Origin: Deltaproteobacteria bacterium | Lineage (GTDB): Bacteria; Desulfobacterota; Desulfobaccia; Desulfobaccales; 0-14-0-80-60-11 | DNA length: 41,831 bases | Direction of reading: 5' to 3' | NCBI GenBank assembly: GCA_021813445.1 | Contig: JAKAKP010000142.1 | Location: forward strand, 1-41,831 | In this document: positions 1-7,320 of the stretch, piece by piece | Layout: each line of letters starts with the position of its first letter | Numbering within the stretch: position 1 is the first letter of the stretch | Translations under genes and position numbers: made by a program | The notes under the pieces: generated by a model | Databases searched by the model: none | What the model saw: only the letters and a program-made list of their open reading frames with translations | Told to the model about the DNA's origin: nothing

Positions 1-330
1 TTGGTGATGTTGTCGCTGTCCTTATTGGCCACCCAGATGTTTGACCCGTCAAAGGCGATGGCATTTGGAGCGGACCCGACGCCGGAAGTGCCCAGGACCG
101 TGCCGTCGCTGGCCCGTAACCTGGTGACGTTGTTGTCGCCCTCATTGGCCACCCAGATGCTGGCCCCGTCAAAGGCGACGCCATTTGGACCGGTGCCAAC
201 GGGGTAAGTGCCCAAGACCGTGCCGTCGCTGGCCCGTAACTTGGTGACGTTGCTGCTGCCACCATTGGTCACCCAGATGTTGGCCCCGTCAAAGGCGACG
301 CCCTGGGGACTAGTGCCCACGGCAAAGGTC
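1..330 (-). repeat. 120-bp tandem coding repeats (40-residue propeller blades)
   Basis: The phrase ccgtgccgtcgctggcccgt recurs with a spacing of exactly 120 bases (units about 1-120 and 121-240). A more diverged first unit lies at about 241-330. The two full units are nearly identical over most of their length. The array continues beyond base 1. It encodes repeats of the form [20 protein letters not shown]. High DNA identity points to recent duplication or gene conversion. Confidence 0.85.
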
Positions 331-945
331 TGGCCGTTCTGGGAGGCGTCATACCAGCGCAGGGTGGCCATCTGCAGGGGATTGAGGGAGGCCCCCGGCG
401 GCCCCTGGGGGCCGGTGGCTCCGGTGGCGCCCGTAGCGCCGGTGGCTCCCTGGGGTCCCTGGGGTCCAGTCGCGCCGGTGGCCCCGGTATCGCCTTGCGG
501 TCCTTGCGCCCCGGTGGCCCCGGTATCGCCTTTAGGACCCTGCGGCCCAGTGGGTCCGGTAGCCCCCGTATCGCCCTTGGGTCCCTGGGGGCCCTGCGGC
601 CCCGGCGGTCCCACCCGGCCCCCAGGATCGCCCTTGTCCCCTTTATCCCCCTTCTGGGCCAGCTAAGGTCCATTTCTGGGGAGAGGTGCCGGCGTCCCCG
701 GGGACATTCCCCCGGTTGTTGCCCGCCAGGCTGAACCAGCTGGAGCCGTCGTAGAACACCACATCCCGGGCGTTGTAAGTCTTGGACACGTCCCAGTTCC
801 CCTTAAAATACATGGATCCCACGGAAATCACGTAGAAGCCGTCGTCGCCCCAGGAATGCGTGGCCCCCATTAGTACTGTCCCGGAGCAGAGCACCACGCC
901 CGCCAGCGCCAGCAGCAGCAGTCTTTTATTCATATCTTTGTCCAT
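1..945 (-). pseudogene. Secreted CBM-like / collagen-like / beta-propeller-repeat protein, frameshifted and cut by the window edge
   Basis: The reading frame starts at ATG 945 with a signal peptide (MNKRLLLLALAGVVL). Next comes a module with the pattern YNARDVVFYDGSSW and a closing [10 protein letters not shown], resembling CBM5/12-type carbohydrate-binding modules. The frame then stops at 643-645. The adjacent frame continues open to base 1. It encodes about 28 Gly-X-Y triplets (GDK, GPQ, GAT, GPK) with one interruption, then 40-residue repeats containing [11 protein letters not shown] and [10 protein letters not shown], which look like NHL/beta-propeller blades. Deleting one C from the run of five at 647-651 joins the two frames exactly. 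This is therefore one gene with a +1 slip: a sequencing error, a phase-variable tract or a real pseudogene. An AGGA lies 9 bases before ATG 945. The product is probably a secreted fibre-like protein. Substrate and partner are unknown. Confidence 0.8.
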
Positions 946-953
946 CTTTTAAA

Positions 954-977
954 ATCCTGATTCTAATGAATCAGGAT
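954..977 (-). promoter_or_regulatory. 10-bp perfect inverted repeat covering the ribosome binding site of the collagen-like gene
   Basis: ATCCTGATTC (954-963), loop TAAT, GAATCAGGAT (968-977). In the minus-strand transcript the 3' arm contains the AGGA that sits 9 bases before ATG 945, so folding would hide the ribosome binding site. It could instead be a DNA operator. No ligand-binding domain is recognisable. Confidence 0.5.
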
Positions 978-1260
978 GAGAGGAACCTCCTCCTGCCAAG
1001 TAAAATAAAGATTACAAAGTAAATCTAGCAAGTAGCATTTCCTTTTCTCGTCGAATACGCATAAATTACCACAAAATTTCCCTAAAAAGCTATAATATTA
1101 AGACCCCTGCCAAAATGTCGGGGAAAATCGTTACAACCATTGCCTGCATCGCCATGCGGGAATGAAGGCGGCCCCAGGTTCTTTTTGGCGCAGGCAACAC
1201 CATAAACGCCAACCTGGGCTTGGCTGCGGCATCGCTCACCGAGGCAACTTGGAGACAAAG

Positions 1261-1291
1261 AAAAAAAAGGGGCGAATCCCATGTCCGCCCC
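1261..1291 (-). terminator. Rho-independent terminator of the kinase gene
   Basis: Read on the minus strand: GGGGCG, an 11-base loop, CGCCCC, then eight T. It lies 44 bases downstream of the kinase stop codon at 1335, as expected for the end of the 3061-1335 transcription unit. Confidence 0.75.
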
Positions 1292-1334
1292 AAGATTTCA
1301 CTTTTTTACCTGTTACTTGAGAAGAAAAAATTTT

Positions 1335-1892
1335 CTAATCCATCCTCTCCAGCAAATATTTCACCTTCTCCACCACCGCGGGCAACTCCGGGTTGGTGTT
1401 CACCCCCCAATAATCAGGGAGCGTGAGGTCCACGGGGTCGAAATCCTTGGCCTGGGCCTCCAGAATCTCCCTGCGGCCGTCGGAGATGGATTCGGGGTCC
1501 TGGGCCCGGATGTCCAGGCGCTGGATGACTATCTCCTGGGGGCAGGCGCAATAAAGGAAGACCGCGGCCGCGCCGTGCTCCTGGGCGCATTGCTTCACCA
1601 GTTCCCGCTCTGCGGTCCTCTTATAAGAGCCGTCCAGGATGACGTTTTGGCCCGCGGCTAGATGGGCCGCGGCCTGGCGGCGCATCTCCTCGTAAGTGCG
1701 CCGGGAGAAGTCCTCGTCGTAGATCCCCTTCCCGAACTCCGTGGGCGTGGGCGTGGTGGGGGTCAGACCCGCCAGTTTTTTGCGTACCGCGTCGCTGTGC
1801 ACCACCGGCCAACCCAGCTCCCGGCCCAGGGCCCGGGCCAGGGTGGTCTTGCCGGTGCCCATCAACCCGAAAATGACCACCAGCTTTTTCAT
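1335..1892 (-). CDS. P-loop kinase, AAA_33 / zeta-toxin-like fold (COG0645-like)
   Basis: The 185-residue protein starts MKKLVVIFG and has a Walker A motif, GLMGTGKT, at residues 9-16. HSDAVRKKL and the ILDGSYK strand follow, as in small-molecule or nucleoside-type P-loop kinases of the AAA_33 group. A frame extension to 1928 (MPWCLGGERLLI) lies inside the intergenic palindrome and is unlikely to be translated, so ATG 1892 was chosen. In many bacteria this domain is the C-terminal half of a roughly 510-residue protein whose N-terminal half is an aminoglycoside-phosphotransferase-like domain. Here that half is the separate gene just upstream. The substrate is unknown. The gene ends at a good terminator. 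Confidence 0.85.
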   Translation of the reverse strand: MKKLVVIFGLMGTGKTTLARALGRELGWPVVHSDAVRKKLAGLTPTTPTPTEFGKGIYDEDFSRRTYEEMRRQAAAHLAAGQNVILDGSYKRTAERELVKQCAQEHGAAAVFLYCACPQEIVIQRLDIRAQDPESISDGRREILEAQAKDFDPVDLTLPDYWGVNTNPELPAVVEKVKYLLERMD

Positions 1893-1906
1893 AATTAAAA
1901 GCCTTT

Positions 1907-2023
1907 CACCGCCAAGACACCAAGGCACAAAGTGTCACCAAGGAAATCTATTTCTGACTTGGCAAGGCCAAGGCAGAACGTATTTTTCTTTGTGCCTCTT
2001 GGTGTTCTAGGTGTCTTTGTGGT
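1907..2023. repeat. Palindromic intergenic repeat, family A (variant copy)
   Basis: The left arm at 1907-1944 (caccgccaagacaccaagg...) is complementary to the right arm at 1987-2023 (...ggtgtctttgtggt), with a small internal stem TTGGC/GCCAA. It fills nearly the whole gap between the phosphotransferase-like and kinase genes. Confidence 0.75.
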
Positions 2024-2029
2024 TATTCT

Positions 2030-3043
2030 TTAAGCCGCGGCCTTGGCCCCTTCTTCAGCATATTCCCCGGCCAGGGTGAAGTAGGCCCGGGCTGCGGCTC
2101 CGGCCTTCTCCCGGGCCTCCGGCCTTTGCCCCTGGTCCTGGGCCACAAACGCGTTGATCTTTCCTCGCACGTAAGCCCGGTAACACTTGTAAAAATCTAA
2201 GATCTCCAGCAGCTCCTGATCCCCGGAGGCCTGGGCGAAGCGCTGCACAAAGAAGCGGCTGAGGTCCCGCAACCCATGAAAATCCAGGTCCATCGCCAGA
2301 AAATCGATGTCCGCGGCCACATCACCATAGCGGAAGCGGGGATTAAATTCAATGCAATCATAGATGTACACCCCGTTCGCCAGACAGATGTTCTGCATAT
2401 GCAGATCCCCGTGGCAGTCCCGGATCTTACCCTCCCGGATGCGCCGCAAGAAAAGCTGCCGGTTCTTTTTCAAAAAGCCCCAGGAAAATTCCTTAATCCG
2501 GAAGAACAACTCCGGGGACAGCATCTCTCCCACCAATCCCGCGGTGCGGGAGAAATTCTCCTGGTGGTTGAAGTGGATGATGGCCGGCTCCCCGTATTTA
2601 TTGATCCGGGGGCCGGTGGCCGCGGCCTCGTAGAAAGGCACAAGCCGCTCAATGATCCTCTCCAGGTGCTCCGGCTTAAGTTCCCCCCGGTCCGCCACTT
2701 CATCCATCATACGCTCCTGGGGCATCCGCACCATCTGCAGGGCATATTCCAGGGGGTGGCCCTGACCCCCCACCTGCAACCTGCCCTGATGTTCGACAAT
2801 GGGCAGCACCTCAAGGTAGATCTCCGGACAGAGGCGGCGGTTGAGCACCAGTTCCTGGTGCAGGTAAAAATGCCGTTTCCTTAAAGTGGTGAAATTGAGA
2901 AACCCCAGGTCCACCGGTTTTTTGACCTTATAAACGAAGCGGTCCGTCAGAAAGATCCAGGAGACATGGGTCTGCATCAACTCCACCCGGGAGGTGGGCT
3001 GGGGATATGCGGCGGGGTCCTTAAGACAGGCAATCAGATCCAT
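2030..3043 (-). CDS. Aminoglycoside phosphotransferase (APH)-like protein (COG2187-like)
   Basis: A protein of about 337 residues. The kinase-like signature is clear: VYKVKKPVDLGFLNF near the N-terminus (ATP-lysine strand), then DCHGDLHMQN (catalytic loop of the HxDxxxxN type) and IYDCIEFNPRFRYGDVAADI (metal-binding loop). This is the N-terminal half of the usually fused APH/AAA protein. The frame also opens at ATG 3061, six residues earlier. Neither start has a well spaced Shine-Dalgarno sequence; MDLIACLKDPAAYP fits the family's N-terminus as I recall it. The protein is probably a cytoplasmic kinase of unknown substrate. The name does not imply antibiotic resistance. It is transcribed before the kinase gene, with a palindromic repeat between them. 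Confidence 0.85.
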   Translation of the reverse strand: MDLIACLKDPAAYPQPTSRVELMQTHVSWIFLTDRFVYKVKKPVDLGFLNFTTLRKRHFYLHQELVLNRRLCPEIYLEVLPIVEHQGRLQVGGQGHPLEYALQMVRMPQERMMDEVADRGELKPEHLERIIERLVPFYEAAATGPRINKYGEPAIIHFNHQENFSRTAGLVGEMLSPELFFRIKEFSWGFLKKNRQLFLRRIREGKIRDCHGDLHMQNICLANGVYIYDCIEFNPRFRYGDVAADIDFLAMDLDFHGLRDLSRFFVQRFAQASGDQELLEILDFYKCYRAYVRGKINAFVAQDQGQRPEAREKAGAAARAYFTLAGEYAEEGAKAAA

Positions 3044-3291
3044 GGGATAAATATAAAGCATTCCCCGCCGGGAGGCCAGGGGCCGGGCTCGCCTCCTCTT
3101 TTCAAACCTTCCCCGGTCCTGGGTTTCCGGTCCCTTAAGGTCAAATTATCTTTTCCTTCAGGCGGCGGTAATGTCATAATACCGCCCATCGCCAAAACTG
3201 GGCGCCAACCGCGGGAGACGCCGGCGCCCTCTTCCCTTTGGCGGTCAGCACCCGGATTAATCACTCTCCTGCAACCTCGAAAGGGTGTGAC

Positions 3292-4041
3292 ATGCCTGCC
3301 TACATTGAAAGTTTGCTGCAGCCCGGGGAAAGGATCATCTATCAGCCCAGGTTATCCAGGTTGTTGCTCGCAGTTTCTATCCTGGCAGTATTGGTCTCTA
3401 TTCCCCCGCTCTTCTATCTGTCGATGCAACTGCTGGACTATCTTGGCCAATTTAGCCGGAACGCCCCGAAAGCGCCGGGCCCCGGAGTGGAGCCGATGTC
3501 GGTGTTAGTTGTCTTCCCCCTCGTCCTGGGCATGCTTTATTTTGGGGTCAAATATCTTTATGCCTGCTTCCGGGTGGGAATTGCGGTCACCGATCGGAGG
3601 ATTATCGGCAAAGTCTCCCGGGCGTTTGCCGTGTTTCCCCTGCAGCCGGTGGACCTGCCTTTGGCCGATATTGCCGGGGTCCGCTATACCATCAGCTCCA
3701 GTGGTTATGGGGGCGGCAGCAGTATATTCAGCCTGGTCTCCGCTCTTGTCTTTGGAATCATCGAATACCTGGCCAACTATGGCACGGTGGAGGTGGTGGA
3801 CCAGGAGGGCAACGAGACCAAATTGCGGTCGGTGGTCAGGCCCAAGGAATTGGCGCGGCAGATCAGGCAGGCTGCCGGGCTGGGGGAGTATGCCGCCTCC
3901 CCGGCCGGGACCGTGGGAGAAGTTCCGGGGTTGGCGGAACAGGCCTTGCACCGGGACTTGGGCTGGAAGCCTCTGGCGGCCTTGATGGTTTTGCTCCTGA
4001 TTTTTGGCGCGGCCGTTTATGCCTATTTCGCTATAAAATAG
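3292..4041 (+). CDS. Membrane protein with bacterial PH domain (YdbS-like)
   Basis: The 249-residue protein starts MPAYIESLLQPGERIIYQPR, with an AAGGGTG ribosome binding site about 6 bases before ATG 3292. The frame continues upstream to 3238 without family-like sequence. Two membrane segments (about residues 24-46 and 70-94) precede VTDRRIIGK and PVDLPLADIAGVRY, the typical strand pattern of bPH_2 domains. A last hydrophobic helix lies at the C-terminus (LAALMVLLLIFGAAVYAYF). A glycine/serine-rich turn (SSGYGGGSS) lies inside the PH fold. Its role is probably membrane-associated, but partners are unknown. It is divergent from the APH-like gene. Confidence 0.75.
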   Translation: MPAYIESLLQPGERIIYQPRLSRLLLAVSILAVLVSIPPLFYLSMQLLDYLGQFSRNAPKAPGPGVEPMSVLVVFPLVLGMLYFGVKYLYACFRVGIAVTDRRIIGKVSRAFAVFPLQPVDLPLADIAGVRYTISSSGYGGGSSIFSLVSALVFGIIEYLANYGTVEVVDQEGNETKLRSVVRPKELARQIRQAAGLGEYAASPAGTVGEVPGLAEQALHRDLGWKPLAALMVLLLIFGAAVYAYFAIK

Positions 4042-4046
4042 CAGGC

Positions 4047-4106
4047 CGGTGGCCATAAGCCCGGAGCACTGGGGGAAAAGCCTCCGCCTCCCGGCTCCGG
4101 CCACCG
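4047..4106 (+). other. Possible intergenic stem-loop
   Basis: CGGTGG (4047) and CCGGAGC (4061-4067) can pair in order with GCTCCGG (4094-4100) and CCACCG (4101-4106), giving a bulged hairpin between the PH-domain gene and the transporter gene. There is no T-tract, so it is not a standard terminator. Confidence 0.35.
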
Positions 4107-4181
4107 CCTCAGATTACCTGCAACTCAGCCTCGAAGATGTGCATTCCCCGCCTCTGGAGTTATAATACATATCGAACCTCT

Positions 4182-5390
4182 ATGAACGCTCTCCGGGAAA
4201 AAACTGCGGCTCCCTCCTACCCTGCCCTCCTGGCCATCTGCTGCGGCATCGCTTTTGCCAGCTACCTGGGCTCCTACATGCGCATCCCGGTGGTGCCGAT
4301 CTTCGCCCACTCCCTGGGGGCCAGCACCTGGGAAGTGGGGATCATCAACGCCGCGTTCCTGCTGATGTCCGGGGCCCTTTCCATCCCGGTGGGGATGCTC
4401 TCCGACCGCTGGGGCCGGAAGCTCTTGATCGTGGCCGGGCTGGTGATCTCCATGGGCACCTCTTTTCTCCTCTATGGCAGCAGCACCCCCCGGCAGTTGA
4501 TCTGGATTTATCTGCTCTTCGGCACGGGCCTGGCGGCCATCGGCCCCACCCTCATGTCCTATGTGGCGGATTTTTCCCCCGCGACCCACTTGGGGCGCTC
4601 CTACGGTTGGTATACCACCGCCATCTACACCGGCATGAGCCTGGGTCCGGCCCTGGGCGGGTTTATCGCCCAATGGCTGGGATTCGGCCCCTTGTTTCTC
4701 ATCGCCGGCTTTTTTATCCTGGTCCTCATCGTCCTGACAGCCATGTTCCTGCCGGGGCACGCTCCGCATCTGAGCCGGCGGCCTGCCAGCCCCAAAATGA
4801 GAGGCATCACCCGGGACCTCCTCAAAAACCGCGCCCTGTTGGGCTGCTGGCTCCTCACCCTGGGGAGCTGCTTCGGGCAGGGCGTGTTCGTCACCTTCTC
4901 CCCGTTGCTGGCCCATGACCAGCACCTGAGCATGGGCCAGATCGGCCTGATCTTCACCGCCCAGGCGGTTTCCAACGCCGTGTCCCGCCTGCCCTTCGGC
5001 CGCCTCAGCGACCGGGTCCGCAGCCGGGGCAAACTGGCTGCATTGGGCTTTATTCTCTTCAGCCTCTCCCTGGGAATCTTCGGCTTCTGCCGGACCCTGC
5101 CCCAATTCCTCCTGGCCGCAGTGGCCCTGGGGGTGACTATGGGCCTGTCCTTCACCCCCTTGGGGGCCCTGATTGCCGAAGTCGCGCCCCCGGAAGCCCG
5201 GGGCCTGGCCATGGGTGGTTACAACACCAGCATTTATCTCGGGATGATGCTCAGTTCGGCCTTTATGGGCGGGGTCATCGGCTGGGCCGGCTATGCCCTC
5301 AGTTTCATGCTCACCGGGGTCCTGGTGCTGCTGGTTACGGGATATTTTTATCTGCTGATCAGAGATTTTGCAGGTACAAAAATATCTTGA
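4182..5390 (+). CDS. Major facilitator superfamily (MFS) transporter
   Basis: About 402 residues with roughly 12 hydrophobic helices. The MFS signature GMLSDRWGRKLLI lies in the loop after helix 2, and its half-repeat GRLSDRVRSRGKL sits at the matching place in the second half. The first helix carries GIAFASYLGSYMRIPVVPIFA, common in drug/sugar-efflux-type MFS proteins. The substrate cannot be told. An upstream ATG at 4137 is in frame, but its 15 extra residues look non-coding and TATAAT lies at 4161-4166 between the two starts, so ATG 4182 is preferred. The ribosome binding site is poor for both. The stop codon overlaps the -35 box of the next gene. Confidence 0.85.
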   Translation: MNALREKTAAPSYPALLAICCGIAFASYLGSYMRIPVVPIFAHSLGASTWEVGIINAAFLLMSGALSIPVGMLSDRWGRKLLIVAGLVISMGTSFLLYGSSTPRQLIWIYLLFGTGLAAIGPTLMSYVADFSPATHLGRSYGWYTTAIYTGMSLGPALGGFIAQWLGFGPLFLIAGFFILVLIVLTAMFLPGHAPHLSRRPASPKMRGITRDLLKNRALLGCWLLTLGSCFGQGVFVTFSPLLAHDQHLSMGQIGLIFTAQAVSNAVSRLPFGRLSDRVRSRGKLAALGFILFSLSLGIFGFCRTLPQFLLAAVALGVTMGLSFTPLGALIAEVAPPEARGLAMGGYNTSIYLGMMLSSAFMGGVIGWAGYALSFMLTGVLVLLVTGYFYLLIRDFAGTKIS

Positions 5391-5416
5391 CAATGATATT
5401 AATTATTTTATATAAA
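5387..5416 (+). promoter_or_regulatory. Strong sigma70-type promoter for the PxxKW gene
   Basis: A perfect -35 TTGACA lies at 5387-5392 and TATAAA at 5411-5416, 18 bases apart, in an AT-rich tract that contrasts with the GC-rich surroundings. The -35 box overlaps the transporter's stop codon. Transcription would start about 35-40 bases before ATG 5460. Confidence 0.7.
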
Positions 5417-5459
5417 ATATAGATTTACTTGATTTATCAAAGGCAGGGGGATTACGGCC

Positions 5460-5750
5460 ATGCACTGCGTAAGCGTAAAATCGGGCGTCGATTGCGTCTT
5501 CATGAGCAAAAAGGGCTGTTCGTTCAACGGCGGCAAATGCCGCACCATCGTGGAATCTTGTCAGGGTTGCGACCGCGTCCTTTTATGGGAAGAGGCCAGC
5601 TACTGCGGTTCCTTTCCCGATCCTGCGGCCAAGTGGCGTCAAGGTCACTGCAATCTGGCCACGCACGTGAAAAAGGAAAAGAAGGAAAACGGCAACGGCA
5701 CCAAGCTCAACCCGCTCAAGGCTTCCAAACGCAAAGCCGCCGGCCGCTAA
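5460..5750 (+). CDS. PxxKW family cysteine-rich protein
   Basis: A 96-residue soluble protein with eight cysteines (residues 3, 12, 20, 27, 34, 37, 49, 64), including CQGC at 34-37, and the family motif PAAKW at 55-59. The tail is lysine-rich (KKEKKENGNG). An AGGGGG lies about 11 bases before ATG 5460. The gene stands alone between a near-consensus promoter and a strong terminator, which suggests a well expressed monocistron. I know the family mainly from deltaproteobacteria, and its function is not established. The cysteine count would allow metal or Fe-S binding, but that is inference. Confidence 0.85.
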   Translation: MHCVSVKSGVDCVFMSKKGCSFNGGKCRTIVESCQGCDRVLLWEEASYCGSFPDPAAKWRQGHCNLATHVKKEKKENGNGTKLNPLKASKRKAAGR

Positions 5751-5772
5751 AATCTAGCGGCGGAAAACGGAC

Positions 5773-5806
5773 AGCGCGGCCCGGTTTCAGGCCGCGCTTT
5801 TTTTTT
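5773..5806 (+). terminator. Rho-independent terminator of the PxxKW gene
   Basis: The stem AGCGCGGCC (5773-5781) pairs with GGCCGCGCT (5790-5798) around an 8-base loop, followed by a run of nine T (5798-5806). It lies 23 bases after the stop codon. Confidence 0.9.
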
Positions 5807-5815
5807 CGTTCTTTC

Positions 5816-5880
5816 ATCGGCGTTCATCGGCGTCTATCGGCGGTTAAATATTAACCGCCGATGCACGCCGATAGACGCCG
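5816..5880. repeat. Palindromic intergenic repeat with ATCGGCG units (family B)
   Basis: The left half repeats ATCGGCG three times. ATCGGCGGTTAA (5836-5847) pairs with TTAACCGCCGAT (5851-5862), and the outer part continues with GCACGCCGATAGACGCC. It lies between the convergent PxxKW and aminotransferase genes. Confidence 0.75.
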
Positions 5881-5885
5881 GTTTA

Positions 5886-7079
5886 CTACCCCAGCTTCCC
5901 CAAGGCTTCCTTGATCCGGTCCAGCCCGGTGGCGATGCGCTCCCGGGAGGTGGCATAGGAGAACCGCAGGCAGTTGTCCTCCCCAAACTCCGCGCCCGGC
6001 ACCGCGGCTAAGCTGGCCTCATTCAGCAGGTACTCGGCCAGGGCCCCGGAATGGGACTGCCCCGCCGCAGGTTTCAACTTACTGTAATAGGCCGAAAAAT
6101 TCGGGAAGAGATAAAAGGCCCCGCCGGGCTTGGGGCAGGTAACCCCGGGAATCTCCAAGCTCCGGCGCAGGATATCGTCTCGCCGCCAGGCAAATTCCTT
6201 AACCATGGCCGCGACCGTGTCCTGGGGGCCGTTTAAGGCCTCCACCGCGGCCTTCTGGGCGATGGAGGTGGGATTGGAGGTGGACTGGCTCTGGAGCTTG
6301 GTGGCCGCGGCCACACCGTCCTGGGGGCCGGCCATGTAGCCGATGCGCCAGCCGGTCATGGCATACGTCTTGGACACGCCGTTGAGCACAAAGGTCCGGG
6401 CCTTGAGCTCCGGGGAGAGCATGGCGATGTTGCAGAACCTTGCGCCGTCGAACAGGATGCGGTCATAGATGTCGTCGGAGACCACGTACAGGCCCTTCTC
6501 CAGCACCACTTCCCCCAGGGCCTCCAGTTCCTGGCGGCTGTAGACCATGCCCGTGGGGTTGGAGGGGCTGTTCAGGATCAGGGCCTTGGTCTTGGGGGTG
6601 ATGCGCTCCCGGAGTTCCTGGGCGGTGAGCTTGAAGCCGTTTTCCTGGCGGGTGGGCACCACCACCGGGGTGGCGTCCGCCAGCATCACCATGGGCGGAT
6701 AGGAGACCCAGAAAGGCGCGGGGATGATGACTTCGTCCCCCGCGTCAAAGATCACCTGGAAGAGGTTATAGAGGGAGTGCTTGCCGCCGCAGGAGACCAG
6801 GACTTCCCCGGGTTGGTAGGCCAGGCCGTAGTTTTCCTGGCAATGGCGGATAATGGCCTCTTTCAGCTCCGGGATGCCCCCCACCGGGGTATAGCGGGTG
6901 AAGCCATCCTTAATGGCCTTGATCGCGGCCTCCCGGATGTTTGCCGGGGTATCGAAATCCGGCTCCCCTACTCCGAAATTAACCACGTCCACTCCCTGGG
7001 CCTTCAACTGGTTGGCCTTGGTATTCAGGGCCAGGGTGGCCGAGGGAGGAATTTGGCGGATACGGCGCGCTAGTTGCAA
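5886..7079 (-). CDS. Pyridoxal-phosphate aspartate-type aminotransferase (class I, subgroup Ibeta)
   Basis: The 397-residue length is typical of the family. It transfers an amino group between aspartate and 2-oxoglutarate or a related pair, in the cytoplasm. Visible motifs: NFGVGEPDFDTP near residue 38, substrate-binding NSPSNPTG (170-177), VVSDDIYDRI (199-208) and the PLP-lysine motif NGVSKTYAMTGWRIGY with K237. The C-terminus has the arginine-containing CLRFSYATS. The start is a TTG at 7079, with AGGAG 10 bases upstream. A nearer ATG at 7098 is out of frame. The exact substrate (aspartate, or another such as prephenate) cannot be assigned from sequence alone. The gene is divergent from the NAD kinase gene across a family A repeat. 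Confidence 0.92.
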   Translation of the reverse strand: MQLARRIRQIPPSATLALNTKANQLKAQGVDVVNFGVGEPDFDTPANIREAAIKAIKDGFTRYTPVGGIPELKEAIIRHCQENYGLAYQPGEVLVSCGGKHSLYNLFQVIFDAGDEVIIPAPFWVSYPPMVMLADATPVVVPTRQENGFKLTAQELRERITPKTKALILNSPSNPTGMVYSRQELEALGEVVLEKGLYVVSDDIYDRILFDGARFCNIAMLSPELKARTFVLNGVSKTYAMTGWRIGYMAGPQDGVAAATKLQSQSTSNPTSIAQKAAVEALNGPQDTVAAMVKEFAWRRDDILRRSLEIPGVTCPKPGGAFYLFPNFSAYYSKLKPAAGQSHSGALAEYLLNEASLAAVPGAEFGEDNCLRFSYATSRERIATGLDRIKEALGKLG

Positions 7080-7125
7080 CGTCTTGGTGCTCCTTCATAT
7101 GAAATTGGCTTAAGAGAAAAAAGAA

Positions 7126-7250
7126 TTTACCACAGAGGCACAGAGGACACAGAGGTTCACAGAGAATTTTGAATTTGGGCGCTGGCAGCGCCCAAATTTA
7201 AAAATATTCTCTCTGTGTAACTCTGTGCTCTCTGTGTCTCTGTGGTGAAT
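7126..7250. repeat. Nested palindromic repeat, family A
   Basis: Outer arms: ACCACAGAGGCACAGAGG on the left, and complementary ...CTCTGTGTCTCTGTGGT on the right. Inside is a second perfect palindrome, AATTTGGGCGCT (7172-7183), 3-base loop, AGCGCCCAAATT (7187-7198). It lies between the divergent starts of the aminotransferase and NAD kinase genes. Confidence 0.9.
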
Positions 7251-7320
7251 CTCTCTCTTCCCCAAACCCTTTGATAATTACCCAAGATTATGATAATTGT
7301 CAACAGCGGGAGGAGCGGGG

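Larger units (their letters stand above)
946..1334. other. Intergenic region without a recognised gene
   Basis: This 389-base stretch holds the inverted repeat at 954-977 and the minus-strand terminator at 1261-1291. Between them only short overlapping frames appear, and none has a recognisable protein pattern or ribosome binding site. The part around 1020-1110 is AT-rich and may hold the promoter of the collagen-like gene, but no good -35/-10 pair stands out. Confidence 0.6.

Noticed and set aside
1-330. CRISPR-like regular repeats
   Set aside because: The 120-bp units are coding, contiguous and lack spacers.
208-666. Plus-strand Pro/Val/Ala-rich frame (repeats of GPVAPVAP)
   Set aside because: It is the antisense reading of the collagen-like Gly-X-Y repeats on the minus strand.
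2030-3043. Antibiotic-resistance gene
   Set aside because: The APH-like fold belongs to the COG2187-type group found fused to P-loop kinases, not to known aminoglycoside-resistance enzymes.
4125-5393. Long minus-strand open frame (about 422 codons) across the whole MFS gene
   Set aside because: Its residues are His/Gly/Gln/Ala-rich with no domain pattern, and the plus strand encodes a clear transporter. It is an effect of high GC in third codon positions.
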